From JAPULR01 sp965238215 (lineage in GTDB: Bacteria > Chloroflexota > Dehalococcoidia > Lucifugimonadales > GCA-2712585), in the NCBI GenBank assembly GCA_965238215.1, contig OZ250180.1:2232001-2296000 (forward strand): a stretch of DNA of 64,000 nt, written 5' to 3'. The position numbers and the translations under genes were made by a program. Shown here one piece after another: positions 33,050 through 41,229 of the stretch (position 1 is the stretch's first letter; every line of letters begins with the position of its first letter). The notes below the pieces were generated by a model that was not told where the DNA came from, did not search any database, and was given only the letters and a program-made list of their open reading frames with translations.

Positions 33050-33715
33050 ATGCACCAGCCGACCTTTGGAGACTTGGAGTACGAAAGTAAGAAGCGCAAG
33101 ACCCGCCGGGAGATATTCCTTGAGAGGATGGATGGTCTGATCCCGTGGAGTCTTTTGGAAGAGCTGATTCGGCCGCACTATCCCAAGGCGGGCCGGGGCC
33201 GTCGGCCCTACGAGTTGTCGTCGATGCTGCGGATACACTGTGTGCAACTGTTCTACAATCTGAGCGACCCCGGCATGGAGGACCTGCTCTACGAGGCGGA
33301 GTCGGTGAGACGGTTCGTGGGACTGAGGCTCTCAGGCCCGTTGCCGGACGAGACAACGATACTGAACTTCCGGCATCTGCTGGAAGAGCGCCGGTTGGGA
33401 GAGGGCCTGATGGAGGAGATCAACCGCCACCTGGCATCCCAGGGTCTGCGGCTGCGGGAGGGGACGATAGTGGACGCCAGCATCATAGAGGCGCCGTCGT
33501 CGACGAAGAATGGCGCTGGAGAGCGAGACCCACAGATGCGTCAGACGAAGAAGGGTAATGAGTGGCACTTCGGTATGAAAGTGCACATCGGGGTGGACGA
33601 CGAGACGGGAGTGGTGCATAGCATGAGCACCACATCGGCCAACGTGCATGACGTGACGGAGGCGCACCGGCTGCTGCACGGAGGAGAGAAGCGGGTGTGG
33701 GGAGATGCGGGATAG
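33050..33715 (+). pseudogene. IS5-family transposase, N-terminal part (frameshifted)
   Basis: The 221 residues begin MHQPTFGDLEYESKKRKTRR. They contain the DUF772-like N-terminal region (SMLRIHCVQLFYNLSDPGMEDLLYE), DETTILNFRHLLE, the first catalytic Asp in GTIVDASII and the second in HIGVDDETGVVHS. The frame ends after WGDAG at TAG TAA. In IS5 elements this is followed by a tyrosine and an xGVxKR segment, which is found in the +1 frame from 33705. One extra base near 33712-33716 explains the break, unless frameshifting is programmed. Confidence 0.85.
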
Positions 33716-34001
33716 TAAGGGAGTGGCCAAGAGGGATGAGAATAGGGGGTTGGACGTGGAGTGGCGGGTGGCCATGAGGCCTGGGAGACGGCGGCAACTG
33801 GAGCCTGGGAGAGAGGAAGCGATAGAGGAGAGGCGGAAGGCGTCTATCAGGGCCAAGGTGGAGCATCCATTCCTGTGGGTGAAGCGACGCTTCGGGTACG
33901 CCAAGGTTCGCTACCGGGGATTGGCCAAGAACACGCAACGGCTGGCGTTGCTGTTGGGGCTTACCAACCTCATAACGGCGGAGCGTCACCTAGTGGCTTG
34001 A
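33705..34001 (+). pseudogene. IS5-family transposase, C-terminal part
   Basis: The +1 frame continues the transposase: SKGVAKRDENRGLDVEWRVA, then the catalytic Glu segment AKVEHPFLWVKRRFGYAKVRYRGLAKN, and LALLLGLTNLITAERHL at the end, all usual IS5 features. With the preceding frame it makes a full-length DDE transposase of about 317 residues. I could not identify matching terminal inverted repeats by eye on either side. Confidence 0.85.
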
Positions 34002-34027
34002 GAGGGCCTACGTGCGCCCCACAAAGA

Positions 34028-34047
34028 GGCGTGGTCACTACCACGCC
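34028..34047. repeat. hairpin downstream of the transposase
   Basis: GGCGTGGT (34028-34035), CACT loop and ACCACGCC (34040-34047) form a perfect 8-bp stem just after the transposase stop. There is no T-run, so it is not a standard terminator. It may mark or lie near the right end of the element. Confidence 0.5.
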
Positions 34048-34253
34048 CCGGCTGAGGTGACTTGGGGCCACCAGCGCTTCCCTGTGTACACGGCAAGAAC
34101 CCCATTGAGGCTCCAACGTCTCCGACAACCCCCACGGACTATTATATGCAACCAGTATCACGTTGTTCAGAGGTTCCCTAGGTTTAGCAGTAACCATGAG
34201 TCTGATTTCCATACTGATTCAAAAGGACTCATAGATAATAAAGGAGCACAAAG
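34048..34253. other. junction from IS DNA to AT-rich DNA
   Basis: Base composition changes here from GC-rich to AT-rich. The stretch contains no gene. GATAAT (34235-34240) and GGAG (34242-34245) precede the GTG of the nuclease gene. Confidence 0.4.
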
Positions 34254-35273
34254 GTGTCCCTTCTAAGACTTCTAAGGAATGACAAAAATCCGATCGGTAG
34301 GTACTTTCGCACCCGTTTCCCCAATACACGTACTCTACTCAAAGATTGTCGCAAACAATTTAGGCTAATGGATACACTAATGCCCGATGACGAATTGACT
34401 AATGGTGCCTTAGCAGTCATCGGAACTGCTCTGGATTATAGGATAAGGTACTATTTTCGGGTTGTTCCAAGCACGAAACTAGTCGCATTCTCAGGGCATA
34501 AGTTTCTGAGTAAATCGGGGCGTGATGCGTCTCACGCCAGAGGAATTCGAGAAGAATTCTTCAGTCGGCTATATTCCCTATTGGAGCATCTGAATCCCGT
34601 TGGTAGGCGATTGACCTTTTCCGAAGAGAACGAGCTAAATCGCTATTGCATAGTCTTGGCTCACTTAGAATCACTAGTGCGTTCGCCATTCGTAGATTCT
34701 CCCCTTTACTATGAGAATTACAATTGCGTTGATGAGTTGTTGGAACTTGCACAGCCTCCTTGGATTGATGATATGGAGAGATTGTCAGTAAGATTTTATG
34801 AGAATTACAATCACCTCTTGTCGCTATCGCACGTCCTCAATCCAAGTTTTGCAGGGACACCGGATGTATATGGTGCAGATGCCGACCTGATAGTCGATGG
34901 AACATTGATAGATATCAAAACGACAAAGAAGCAAACGCTAGCCGGTAAATCGATTTTCCAGTTGCTCGGTTACACCCTACTTGACTATTTGGATGAATTT
35001 AGCATCAATGGGATCGGTCTATACATGGCTCGGCAGGGCCATCTATTCCACTGGGAATTAGGCGATGCCCTTGAGGTTCTTCAGAATGGAGAGCCTTTGA
35101 CCATTCGGCAACTGCGAATTGAATTTGAACGGTTAGTCAAAACATATAGAGAAGAGGTTGAGGAGAGGAATTCAATAGAAGGCATCTTACGTCGGTATTC
35201 TCAAAAACATACGATGAACGAGATGTCAAATCTCCACGATTCTGGTGAAAAAAGGAAAAGAAAATGCGGTTGA
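34254..35273 (+). CDS. PD-(D/E)XK nuclease-like protein of unknown role
   Basis: The 339-residue protein is encoded in visibly AT-richer DNA than its surroundings. A RecB-like nuclease core is recognisable: GADADLIVDGTLIDIKTTKK at 207-226 with D211 and D220-I-K222, then Q236-LLG-Y240 as the usual QxxxY helix. The N-terminal 200 residues are helical and not recognised. I infer a DNA-cleaving or processing enzyme, perhaps in defence, given Mrr and a transposase nearby. The GTG start follows GGAG by 8 nt. The stop overlaps the ATG of a truncated SDR fragment. Confidence 0.7.
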   Translation: MSLLRLLRNDKNPIGRYFRTRFPNTRTLLKDCRKQFRLMDTLMPDDELTNGALAVIGTALDYRIRYYFRVVPSTKLVAFSGHKFLSKSGRDASHARGIREEFFSRLYSLLEHLNPVGRRLTFSEENELNRYCIVLAHLESLVRSPFVDSPLYYENYNCVDELLELAQPPWIDDMERLSVRFYENYNHLLSLSHVLNPSFAGTPDVYGADADLIVDGTLIDIKTTKKQTLAGKSIFQLLGYTLLDYLDEFSINGIGLYMARQGHLFHWELGDALEVLQNGEPLTIRQLRIEFERLVKTYREEVEERNSIEGILRRYSQKHTMNEMSNLHDSGEKRKRKCG

Positions 35274-35326
35274 AGGATAAGGTTGCGTTTATTAGTGGCG
35301 GGGCGCGGGGGATGGGTGGATGGTGA
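35264..35326 (+). pseudogene. 5' fragment of an SDR dehydrogenase gene
   Basis: The 20 codons encode MRLKDKVAFISGGARGMG plus GW and then a stop. Residues 1-18 are identical to the start of the intact SDR at 35815, and the DNA is nearly the same with only a few synonymous changes. The Rossmann glycine loop is present but everything after it is missing. Its ATG lies at the very end of the nuclease gene. Confidence 0.85.
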
Positions 35327-35384
35327 ACCTCTTTTATTCGGTCAGGTGGGTTTCCACACATTCGCGAGGAGGGTATCGTCCTAA

Positions 35385-35684
35385 ATGAGGGCAAGTTCTA
35401 AGCAAGGAGAGCGTCTTGCAGCCGTCTCCCTGGACCCAACTGCCATGAGGTTGTTTGATGTCCTAGACAAGGAAACATCCATTAGGTGGGAGGAATTGCC
35501 GGGCAAGACAGATTCCGAATGGAGCAAAGTTGCGAGAGCTATGGCAATTCTGTCAGGGGCTAACTTGTGCGAGGCGAGTCCTACCCGGATTAGAATCAGC
35601 GATTATGGGGACAGGCTTTTGGCAGAGTCTTCACAGTCCGTCTCAACTGTCACCAAGGTTGGGGATCTTCTTCCGCCTGCGTAA
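35385..35684 (+). CDS. small winged-helix-like protein
   Basis: The 99-residue protein opens MRASSKQGERLAAVS. The middle (TSIRWEELPGKTDSEWSKVARAMAILSGANLCEASPTRIRISDYGDRLLAES) has the helix-helix-wing-hairpin look of a winged-helix DNA-binding domain. GAGGAGGG lies 11 nt upstream. It sits between two SDR sequences and could regulate the neighbouring nuclease genes, but this is inference only. Confidence 0.5.
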   Translation: MRASSKQGERLAAVSLDPTAMRLFDVLDKETSIRWEELPGKTDSEWSKVARAMAILSGANLCEASPTRIRISDYGDRLLAESSQSVSTVTKVGDLLPPA

Positions 35685-35716
35685 CGATGGTGGAATTATT
35701 CAACATTTGCTGGGAA

Positions 35717-35750
35717 AGGCGGGTTTGAAACCCGCCCCTACGGATGGGAG
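35717..35750. repeat. dispersed hairpin repeat (CCGCCCCTACGG type)
   Basis: GGCGGGTTTGAAACCCGCC is a hairpin followed by CCTACGGATGGGAG. The same design, with a different loop, is at 39102-39136. Confidence 0.7.
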
Positions 35751-35814
35751 AAAGGTTGTCTCCTTTAAGCTATGATTCGGCTACTATGAGTAACTGACGA
35801 AGGGAGGTTAGGCT

Positions 35815-36567
35815 ATGAGGCTTAAGGATAAGGTTGCGTTTATTAGTGGTGGGGCGCGGGGGATGGGCGCCTCGGAGGGGCGCATTTTTGCCCAGGAGGG
35901 CGCGAAGGTGGCCCTCGGCGACTTGCGGGAGGAGTTGGGTCGGGAGGTGGTGCGCGAGATTTGTGAAAGTGGCGGAGAGGCGATTTTCGTCCACCTCGAC
36001 GTGGCCAGCGAGGAGTCTTGGCGGAGGGCTATCGCCGCCACGGTGGAACGGTTCGGGAAGCTGGATATTCTCGTCAACAACGCAGGCATCACTGCGTCCG
36101 GCGGGGTGCTGGAGACTACGGTGGAGACCTGGGACAGAATAATGGACGTCAACGCCAAGGGGGTGTTCTTGGGCACAAAGGTCGCCATTCCGGAGATGCG
36201 TAAGGCGGGCGGCGGGTCCATCGTCAACATCTCGTCACAGATGGGACTGGTGGGCAGCGACACTGGCAGCCCCGCCTACAACGCCTCCAAGGGCGCCGTC
36301 CATATCTTCACCATGTCGGCGGCCCTGCGGCACGCCAAGGAGGGGATACGGATCAATTCGGTCCATCCCGGGCCCATCAATACGCCCATGCTGAACGAAG
36401 GATTCGTGGACCCAAAGCGGGAGAGCGCAGTCATTCAGAAAACGCCCATGAGTCGTCGGGGCGAGCCGGACGAGGTGGCTTGGGGAGTTCTTTACCTAGC
36501 CTCCGACGAAGCTTCCTACGTGACCGGCGCGGCGCTGGTTATCGACGGCGGCTATATCGCGCAGTAG
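35815..36567 (+). CDS. short-chain dehydrogenase/reductase
   Basis: This is an intact 250-residue classical SDR: glycine loop S11-GGARGMG18, D36 (suggesting NAD preference), NNAG at 88-91, N113, S141, Y155-x3-K159, then HPGPINTPM, and a C-terminus of ALVIDGGYIAQ. It should oxidise or reduce a secondary alcohol or ketone. Closest in feel are 3-alpha/20-beta-hydroxysteroid and cyclohexanol-type dehydrogenases. GGGAGGT precedes the ATG. Fragments of a close paralogue lie on both sides (35264 and 37605). Confidence 0.93.
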   Translation: MRLKDKVAFISGGARGMGASEGRIFAQEGAKVALGDLREELGREVVREICESGGEAIFVHLDVASEESWRRAIAATVERFGKLDILVNNAGITASGGVLETTVETWDRIMDVNAKGVFLGTKVAIPEMRKAGGGSIVNISSQMGLVGSDTGSPAYNASKGAVHIFTMSAALRHAKEGIRINSVHPGPINTPMLNEGFVDPKRESAVIQKTPMSRRGEPDEVAWGVLYLASDEASYVTGAALVIDGGYIAQ

Positions 36568-36608
36568 AGGCGCAGCGGATTTGGCAAAAAATGGTAAGAG
36601 GTAAGGTG

Positions 36609-37481
36609 ATGGCTGCTGATGGAGTTCCCAAATACACTGAATTAATGAATCCAACACTCAAAGCGATTCGCTCCTCAGGAGGAAGCGCGTCGATTAAAGA
36701 GTTAACGGTACGAATTGTGGATATCATGAATCTCTCGCCCGATAAAGTCGAAGTTCCTCACGGAAATGGAAGTCAGACGGAATTGGAATATAGACTGGCT
36801 TGGACTCGGACCTATTTGAAACAATACGGTTTGATTGATAATTCTGAAAGGGGAGTTTGGCCTTTAACCGCGTTGGGACGCAAGATCGAAGCTGTAGATT
36901 CTGAGGAAGTTAGAAAAACCGTCGTTCAGCAGCGTCGGAGTGTGATACAAAATCGATCCAACGAGGATATCTTGTCAGCAGACGATGAGGATCCAATTGG
37001 CGATCCGGCACTGGAAACTCCCACATTGAAAGAAGAATTGCTGGACACTCTTCAGAAGATTCCACCGGACGCCTTTGAGCGTCTGTGCCAAAGACTGCTA
37101 CGCGAATCCGGATTCGTTGAAGTAGAGGTGACTGGCCAGTCCGGCGATGGTGGTATAGACGGGCATGGCATAATTCGCCTCGCTGGATTAATTAGCTTTC
37201 CCGTGTTGTTTCAGAGCAAGCGATATAAAGGTAGTGTGGGCGCGGGGGCGGTCAGGGACTTCAGGGGTGCCATGGCAGGGCGGGCGGACAAAGGGGTGAT
37301 TCTGACTACGGGTACATTTACTATGGAAGCCCGGCGGGAAGCTACGAGGGACGGGGCTCCACCGATAGACTTGATCGATGGTGAATTGCTGGCCGACAGG
37401 TTGAGGGAGCTCCGTCTAGGCGTAATTACACGAACAGTGAAAGTCACAGATATAGACTCCGAATTCTTCAACTCCATTTAG
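36609..37481 (+). CDS. mrr: Mrr-family restriction endonuclease
   Basis: The 290-residue protein has an N-terminal Mrr_N winged-helix domain (YTELMNPTLKAIRSSGGSASIKEL, about 9-90). A linker follows, then a C-terminal Mrr catalytic domain from about 155: FERLCQRLLRESGFVEVEVTGQSGDGGIDGHG with D184 and Q202-S-K204 as the PD-(D/E)XK residues, then ILTTGTFTMEARREA. Mrr enzymes cut modified foreign DNA. The ATG at 36609 is set by GAGGT six bases upstream. The N-terminal half is AT-rich, suggesting transfer. It begins 41 nt after the SDR stop. Confidence 0.88.
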   Translation: MAADGVPKYTELMNPTLKAIRSSGGSASIKELTVRIVDIMNLSPDKVEVPHGNGSQTELEYRLAWTRTYLKQYGLIDNSERGVWPLTALGRKIEAVDSEEVRKTVVQQRRSVIQNRSNEDILSADDEDPIGDPALETPTLKEELLDTLQKIPPDAFERLCQRLLRESGFVEVEVTGQSGDGGIDGHGIIRLAGLISFPVLFQSKRYKGSVGAGAVRDFRGAMAGRADKGVILTTGTFTMEARREATRDGAPPIDLIDGELLADRLRELRLGVITRTVKVTDIDSEFFNSI

Positions 37482-37604
37482 CAGGTGTGGGCTATGATAT
37501 CGAGGGTACGGCGATAACGATTACCGTCAAGTTTGCGAGCCGTGGCAACTGAGCGAGGAAAACCAACGTCCCTGCGCTTCGAGACGACGCTGGGGGTGGT
37601 TGGG
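37482..37604. other. intergenic between mrr and the SDR 3' fragment
   Basis: No gene is seen. Composition returns from AT-rich to GC-rich across this stretch, so a junction of imported DNA probably lies here. Confidence 0.35.
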
Positions 37605-37649
37605 ACCGGCGCGGTGCTGGTCATTGACGGGGGCTACATCGCTCAATAG
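37605..37649 (+). pseudogene. 3' fragment of an SDR dehydrogenase gene
   Basis: Fifteen codons read TGAVLVIDGGYIAQ and stop. They match the C-terminus (TGAALVIDGGYIAQ) of the intact SDR at 36567, with DNA differing mainly at third positions. The body of the gene is missing. Confidence 0.85.
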
Positions 37650-37746
37650 CGGAGCGGAGACCGTTGGGGTACGGTTTGGGAAGCTACAGAGCGTTGGGAA
37701 ACGGATGGGGTGCACAGGGGAAAAAGATATTGAGAGGAGGTGGCAG

Positions 37747-38025
37747 ATGCCAACCTACATTGGATTGGTCAACTATGGGGACAAGGACGGCGACGCTGAG
37801 TTGCGGGTGGGGAAGGCGGCCCGCCAGCTGGCGGAAACCCACGGGGGCCGCATCCTTAGTACCTATTGGACCGAGGGCGACTGCCAGATGATCATCGCCT
37901 TCGAGGGACGCGGCGAGGAGCAGGCCATGAAGGTCTACGACAATCTGGCATCGCAACAGGACGTGGACGTTCGGATGGTCCGCGGCCTGACGGAGGGGGA
38001 GAAGGAGCGTTTTTCTTCCCCTTGA
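37747..38025 (+). CDS. GYD-domain protein
   Basis: The 92-residue protein fits the GYD family (PF08734-like): MPTYIGLVNYGDKDG, a central AARQLAETHGGRILSTYWTEGDCQMIIAFEG, then a C-terminal helix. These are small ferredoxin-like alpha/beta proteins of unknown function. GGAGGT lies just before the ATG; in-frame sequence upstream to 37600 is SDR remnant and not part of the protein. Confidence 0.8.
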   Translation: MPTYIGLVNYGDKDGDAELRVGKAARQLAETHGGRILSTYWTEGDCQMIIAFEGRGEEQAMKVYDNLASQQDVDVRMVRGLTEGEKERFSSP

Positions 38026-38119
38026 GCATAGTTTGCGGGTCGCAAAAGTTGGCGCTTACCGTAAGGTTTGCCGTTGAGTATAGGCGCGGAATCAAGACGA
38101 GAGTTGGGGAGGCTGTTAC

Positions 38120-38794
38120 ATGACTATGACCATCGTGGGTTACGACCCCGCCACCGGCCAGTTTGGAGGCGCGGTGGCGACCAAGAACATCGGCGTGGGT
38201 TCGCGCGTGCTACGGGGCAAGGGCGAGGTGGGGATGATTGGGTTTAGCGGCCATGAGATTCAGCGTCTGCGAGGCATCGCCCTGCTGGAGCTCGGATTTC
38301 CTGCGCCGGTGGCCCTGGAGGCGTTGATCAAGGTCAGCGGAGATCGTGGCCAGTACAGTCTGATTGACCGCACGGGAACGCCCGCTGCCCACACCGCACC
38401 GGTGCAGCTTCCGTGGCGGGGCAGTCGCACCGGGGTCAACTACGCCTGCGGCGCCAACACAATGGTGGGGTCGGCGGTGGTGCAGGCCCTGGGGGATACC
38501 TTCGAGGCCACGGAGGACAGCGGTCTCCCGTTGGAGGAGCGGCTTCTCCAGTGTCTGGAGGCAGCGCAGGCCACGGGAGGCGACAATCGGGGCAGGCAGT
38601 CGGCGGCCATTCAGGTACACTGGAAGCGGGTGGACGCAAATCCTTATCTGGACTTGCGGGTTGACGACCACCCCAACCCCATTCCCGAATTGCGCGCCAT
38701 AGTCCACATCTACCGCCAGACCTACCCGGAGTACGCGTCGAGGACCTGGCCGGACCTGGAGGGTACGGGGGGGTATTCGATTCTGTACCCTTGA
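38120..38794 (+). CDS. DUF1028 family protein (Ntn-hydrolase-like)
   Basis: The 224-residue protein matches DUF1028: TIVGYDPATGQFGGAVATKNIGVGSRV, GHEIQRLRGIALLELGFPAPVALEAL, DRGQYSLIDRTGTPAAHTA, and GGDNRGRQSAAIQVHW. The family is thought to adopt an Ntn-hydrolase fold and is often fused to peptidoglycan-binding domains, which are absent here. Activity is unknown. GGGAGG precedes the ATG by 7 nt. Confidence 0.85.
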   Translation: MTMTIVGYDPATGQFGGAVATKNIGVGSRVLRGKGEVGMIGFSGHEIQRLRGIALLELGFPAPVALEALIKVSGDRGQYSLIDRTGTPAAHTAPVQLPWRGSRTGVNYACGANTMVGSAVVQALGDTFEATEDSGLPLEERLLQCLEAAQATGGDNRGRQSAAIQVHWKRVDANPYLDLRVDDHPNPIPELRAIVHIYRQTYPEYASRTWPDLEGTGGYSILYP

Positions 38795-39145
38795 TTGACG
38801 GGGGTTGTTAGGATGACTGGTGGTTTCCCGCCGCATTCTTCATGGGGGTATAGTTGGGCAAGATGGGGATGGGTCCCCGCATCCGCGAGGGCAAGATGGG
38901 GATGGTTGTCGCATTCGTTTTCGGAGGGTGACGGAAGATGGGTCCCCGCATCCGCGAGGACAAGAGGGGGTGGAGGAGGAGACGGGCGCCCACGAGGGAC
39001 GCCCCTATGGGGGATGGGTGGGGGACGTCTCATGAGTCCATTGACCTTGAATTCATGCGCTTGTGGATTCCCGTTTTCACGGGAATGACGGGAGGGGGAT
39101 AGGGCGGTTCCCGAACCGCCCCTACGGAAGATGGGAGCGGGCTGG
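38795..39145. repeat. intergenic cluster of dispersed repeats
   Basis: No gene is present. There are two copies of GGTCCCCGCATCCGCGAGG with flanks (38863-38900 and 38938-38970), one CCCACGAGGGACGCCC unit (38985-39018), one TTCCCGTTTTCACGGGAA hairpin (39067-39091) and one CGGTTCCCGAACCG hairpin followed by CCCCTACGG (39102-39136). Confidence 0.75.
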
Positions 39146-39180
39146 TAGAATGTGGGCACAGCTATAGTTTTTGGAGGAGC
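39146..39180 (+). promoter_or_regulatory. -10 box and RBS of the epimerase gene
   Basis: TAGAAT (39146-39151) and GGAGGA (39173-39178) stand before the ATG at 39182. Confidence 0.45.
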
Positions 39181-39181
39181 A

Positions 39182-39943
39182 ATGACAAAGAGAAAGGTGC
39201 TTGTGACCGGCATGAGCGGTCGAATTGGCCGTGCCGTGCTGAAGCGACTGGGCGACAAGTATGATTTCACCGCGCTAAATCGCAACCCCATGGAGGACGT
39301 TCGATGCGTGACGGCGGACATCACGGACTTCGACTCGATCCGGCCCCACTTCGACGGGCAAGATACCGTGGTGCATCTGGCCGCCGCGCTGGGTTCCGAC
39401 ACGGCGGACCCGCGGGATCTGGTGGAGCGGAACGTTTGGGGGTCGTACAACGTGTTCGAGGCGGCGCGGCAGGCAGGTGTGCGGCGGGTGATATTCGCTA
39501 GCAGTGGCTCCGTTATCCTAAGTCACATCCTGGAATCGCCGCTGCGGGAGTTGGAGAGCGGGGAGTACGACAAGCTGCCCGCCACGTGGCCCATGTTGAC
39601 CCACGAGTCGGCCATTCGGCCCAACTCAATCTATGGAGTGAGCAAGGTTTGGGGGGAAGCGCTGGCGCGCTACTACGCAGACGCTTTGGGGCTTTCGGCC
39701 ATCTGCGTTCGATTCGGGTGGATACCGGAGGAGGACCGTCCGGAGGCGACGCGTACCTTTGCCGTGTGGTGCAGCCACGACGACGCGGCGCAGATGATTG
39801 ACCGGTGCATTGAGGCTGACGACAGCCTCCGGTTCGACATCTTCTACGCAGTGTCCGATAACAAGTACGGGTACCGGGACTTGAGCCACGCGCGGGACGT
39901 CATTGGGTACGTGCCTACCAGCCATGCGGAGGATTTCCGGTAG
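39182..39943 (+). CDS. NAD-dependent epimerase/dehydratase family protein (uronate dehydrogenase-like)
   Basis: The 253-residue extended SDR has KVLVTGMSGRIGRAVLKRL at the N-terminus, VVHLAAALGSD, VIFASSGSVI, and the catalytic YGVSKVWGE (Y-x3-K). The short length and the ICVRFGWIPEEDRPE segment resemble uronate dehydrogenases and related sugar oxidoreductases. It would act on a sugar or uronate with NAD. It stands alone between repeat clusters. Confidence 0.85.
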   Translation: MTKRKVLVTGMSGRIGRAVLKRLGDKYDFTALNRNPMEDVRCVTADITDFDSIRPHFDGQDTVVHLAAALGSDTADPRDLVERNVWGSYNVFEAARQAGVRRVIFASSGSVILSHILESPLRELESGEYDKLPATWPMLTHESAIRPNSIYGVSKVWGEALARYYADALGLSAICVRFGWIPEEDRPEATRTFAVWCSHDDAAQMIDRCIEADDSLRFDIFYAVSDNKYGYRDLSHARDVIGYVPTSHAEDFR

Positions 39944-40221
39944 AAAGGAACGCCCCCCGCCCCTAGATACTTCACTTCGCTGCGTTCAGAATGACAAGAA
40001 GGGGATTCTGTGCTGCGTTCAGGGTTACGGAGTGAGAGTTGGGATGAAAGATGGGTTCCCGCCCCCGTCTTCACGGGGGCAGGCTCTGCGCGGGAACAAG
40101 GGAGGGGAGAAGATGGGTCCCCGCATACGCGAGGACAAGGGAGGGGGTGGCGTGAAATATGGCAAGGGTGCCCACGAGGGGCGCCCTTACGTTGGAGTTG
40201 GTTAGTTTTGGGAGCGGGGGG
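39944..40221. repeat. intergenic repeats
   Basis: No gene is present. There is a degenerate CTTCGCTGCGTTCAGAATGACA unit (39960-39998), a TTCCCGCCCCCGTCTTCACGGG-type hairpin region (40057-40095), one GGTCCCCGCATACGCGAGG unit (40111-40150) and one CCCACGAGGGGCGCCC unit (40167-40192). Confidence 0.65.
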
Positions 40222-41229
40222 TTATAGGTTGAACTGGGCCTCCGAGTAGTTGGGCTCCTTCTCGTAGACCTGCACCCGCATGTGCTGGGACTCGCCGATG
40301 AGAATCTTGTAGTCGTCGCCCACGTGGAGGGCCGCCGGACGGCGCAGACGCCATTCGGGTTTCAGGTCCACGCGGTCGCGGGCCTTCTTCAGGTCCGGGT
40401 TCGCGTCGACGGCGTCCTGGGCCCAGCGGGATAGATTAACGGCGTCCCCGACGATGGTGGCCAGGTAGGTGCCGTCAGGTTCGTATATGATCACCCGCTC
40501 GTTGCCCCAATCTGCCACGTAGATATCCCCGTCTCGGTCAACAAACACGGCGCTGGGTCGGCTGACGTTGGAGATTTCATGGTAAGAACGGCCGATGGTG
40601 GCCAGGTAGTCGCCGTCGGGGGAGAACTTCTGCACCCGGTCGTTGCCCCAGTCGGCCACGTAGACATTGCCGTCGGCGTCCACGTGGGCACCCCAGGGAC
40701 GGTCCATCTGCCCATCGCCGCTGCCGCCTTCGCCGAATTGGCCGAGGAACTGACCATCTCGGGTGTAGCGCTGAATTCGGTTGTTGCGGCTATCGACGAC
40801 GATGAAGTTCTTGTCGGGGTCGAGGGCGATGCCGGTGGGTTTGTCGAACTGGCCGTCGCCGGAGCCGAGGCTGCCCCACTTGCCGACGAATTCGCCGTCC
40901 TTGGTGAAGATGACCACCTTGCTGATGGCCTGGTCGGTAACGTAGAGGTTTTCCTGGTCGTCGACGGCGAGGCCGCCGGGCCAGAGAAACTGGCTGTCGC
41001 CGGAGCCGGGGCTGCCGATGTCTAGCAGGAACTCCTGGGTGGTAATGGTGCACTTTGTGATACGGGTTCCCGCGCCGAACTCGTGACCCCAGTTGGCCAC
41101 GTACATAACGTCGTCAGCGCCCCTTCCGAGACCTACGGGATGCCAGAGGGTGGTGGAAGAAGTACCGATTCTTCCCAGGTTGTCCAGGTAGGTAAAGGCG
41201 CGACCCATGGCTATCTGCGTCTGCGGCAT
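40222..41229 (-). CDS. NHL-repeat beta-propeller protein
   Basis: The protein of about 335 residues has five or six NHL repeats, seen as LAVDDQENLYVTDQAISKV, IALDPDKNFIVVDSRNNRI, AHVDADGNVYVADWGNDRV and VFVDRDGDIYVADWGNERV, each followed by F/Y-x-x-DGx(F/Y). No signal peptide is seen, so it may be cytoplasmic. NHL propellers bind proteins, RNA or sugars, or act as lyases; the role here is unknown. I choose the ATG at 41229 because GAGGAG precedes it; TTG 41262 lacks an SD. TATGAT (41279-41274, minus) is a likely -10. Confidence 0.85.
   Translation of the reverse strand: MPQTQIAMGRAFTYLDNLGRIGTSSTTLWHPVGLGRGADDVMYVANWGHEFGAGTRITKCTITTQEFLLDIGSPGSGDSQFLWPGGLAVDDQENLYVTDQAISKVVIFTKDGEFVGKWGSLGSGDGQFDKPTGIALDPDKNFIVVDSRNNRIQRYTRDGQFLGQFGEGGSGDGQMDRPWGAHVDADGNVYVADWGNDRVQKFSPDGDYLATIGRSYHEISNVSRPSAVFVDRDGDIYVADWGNERVIIYEPDGTYLATIVGDAVNLSRWAQDAVDANPDLKKARDRVDLKPEWRLRRPAALHVGDDYKILIGESQHMRVQVYEKEPNYSEAQFNL

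Noticed and set aside
31712..33247. 511-residue minus-strand open frame
   Set aside because: Proline/arginine-rich shadow of DUF2851 that also crosses the transposase gene; DUF2851 in the other frame has family motifs.
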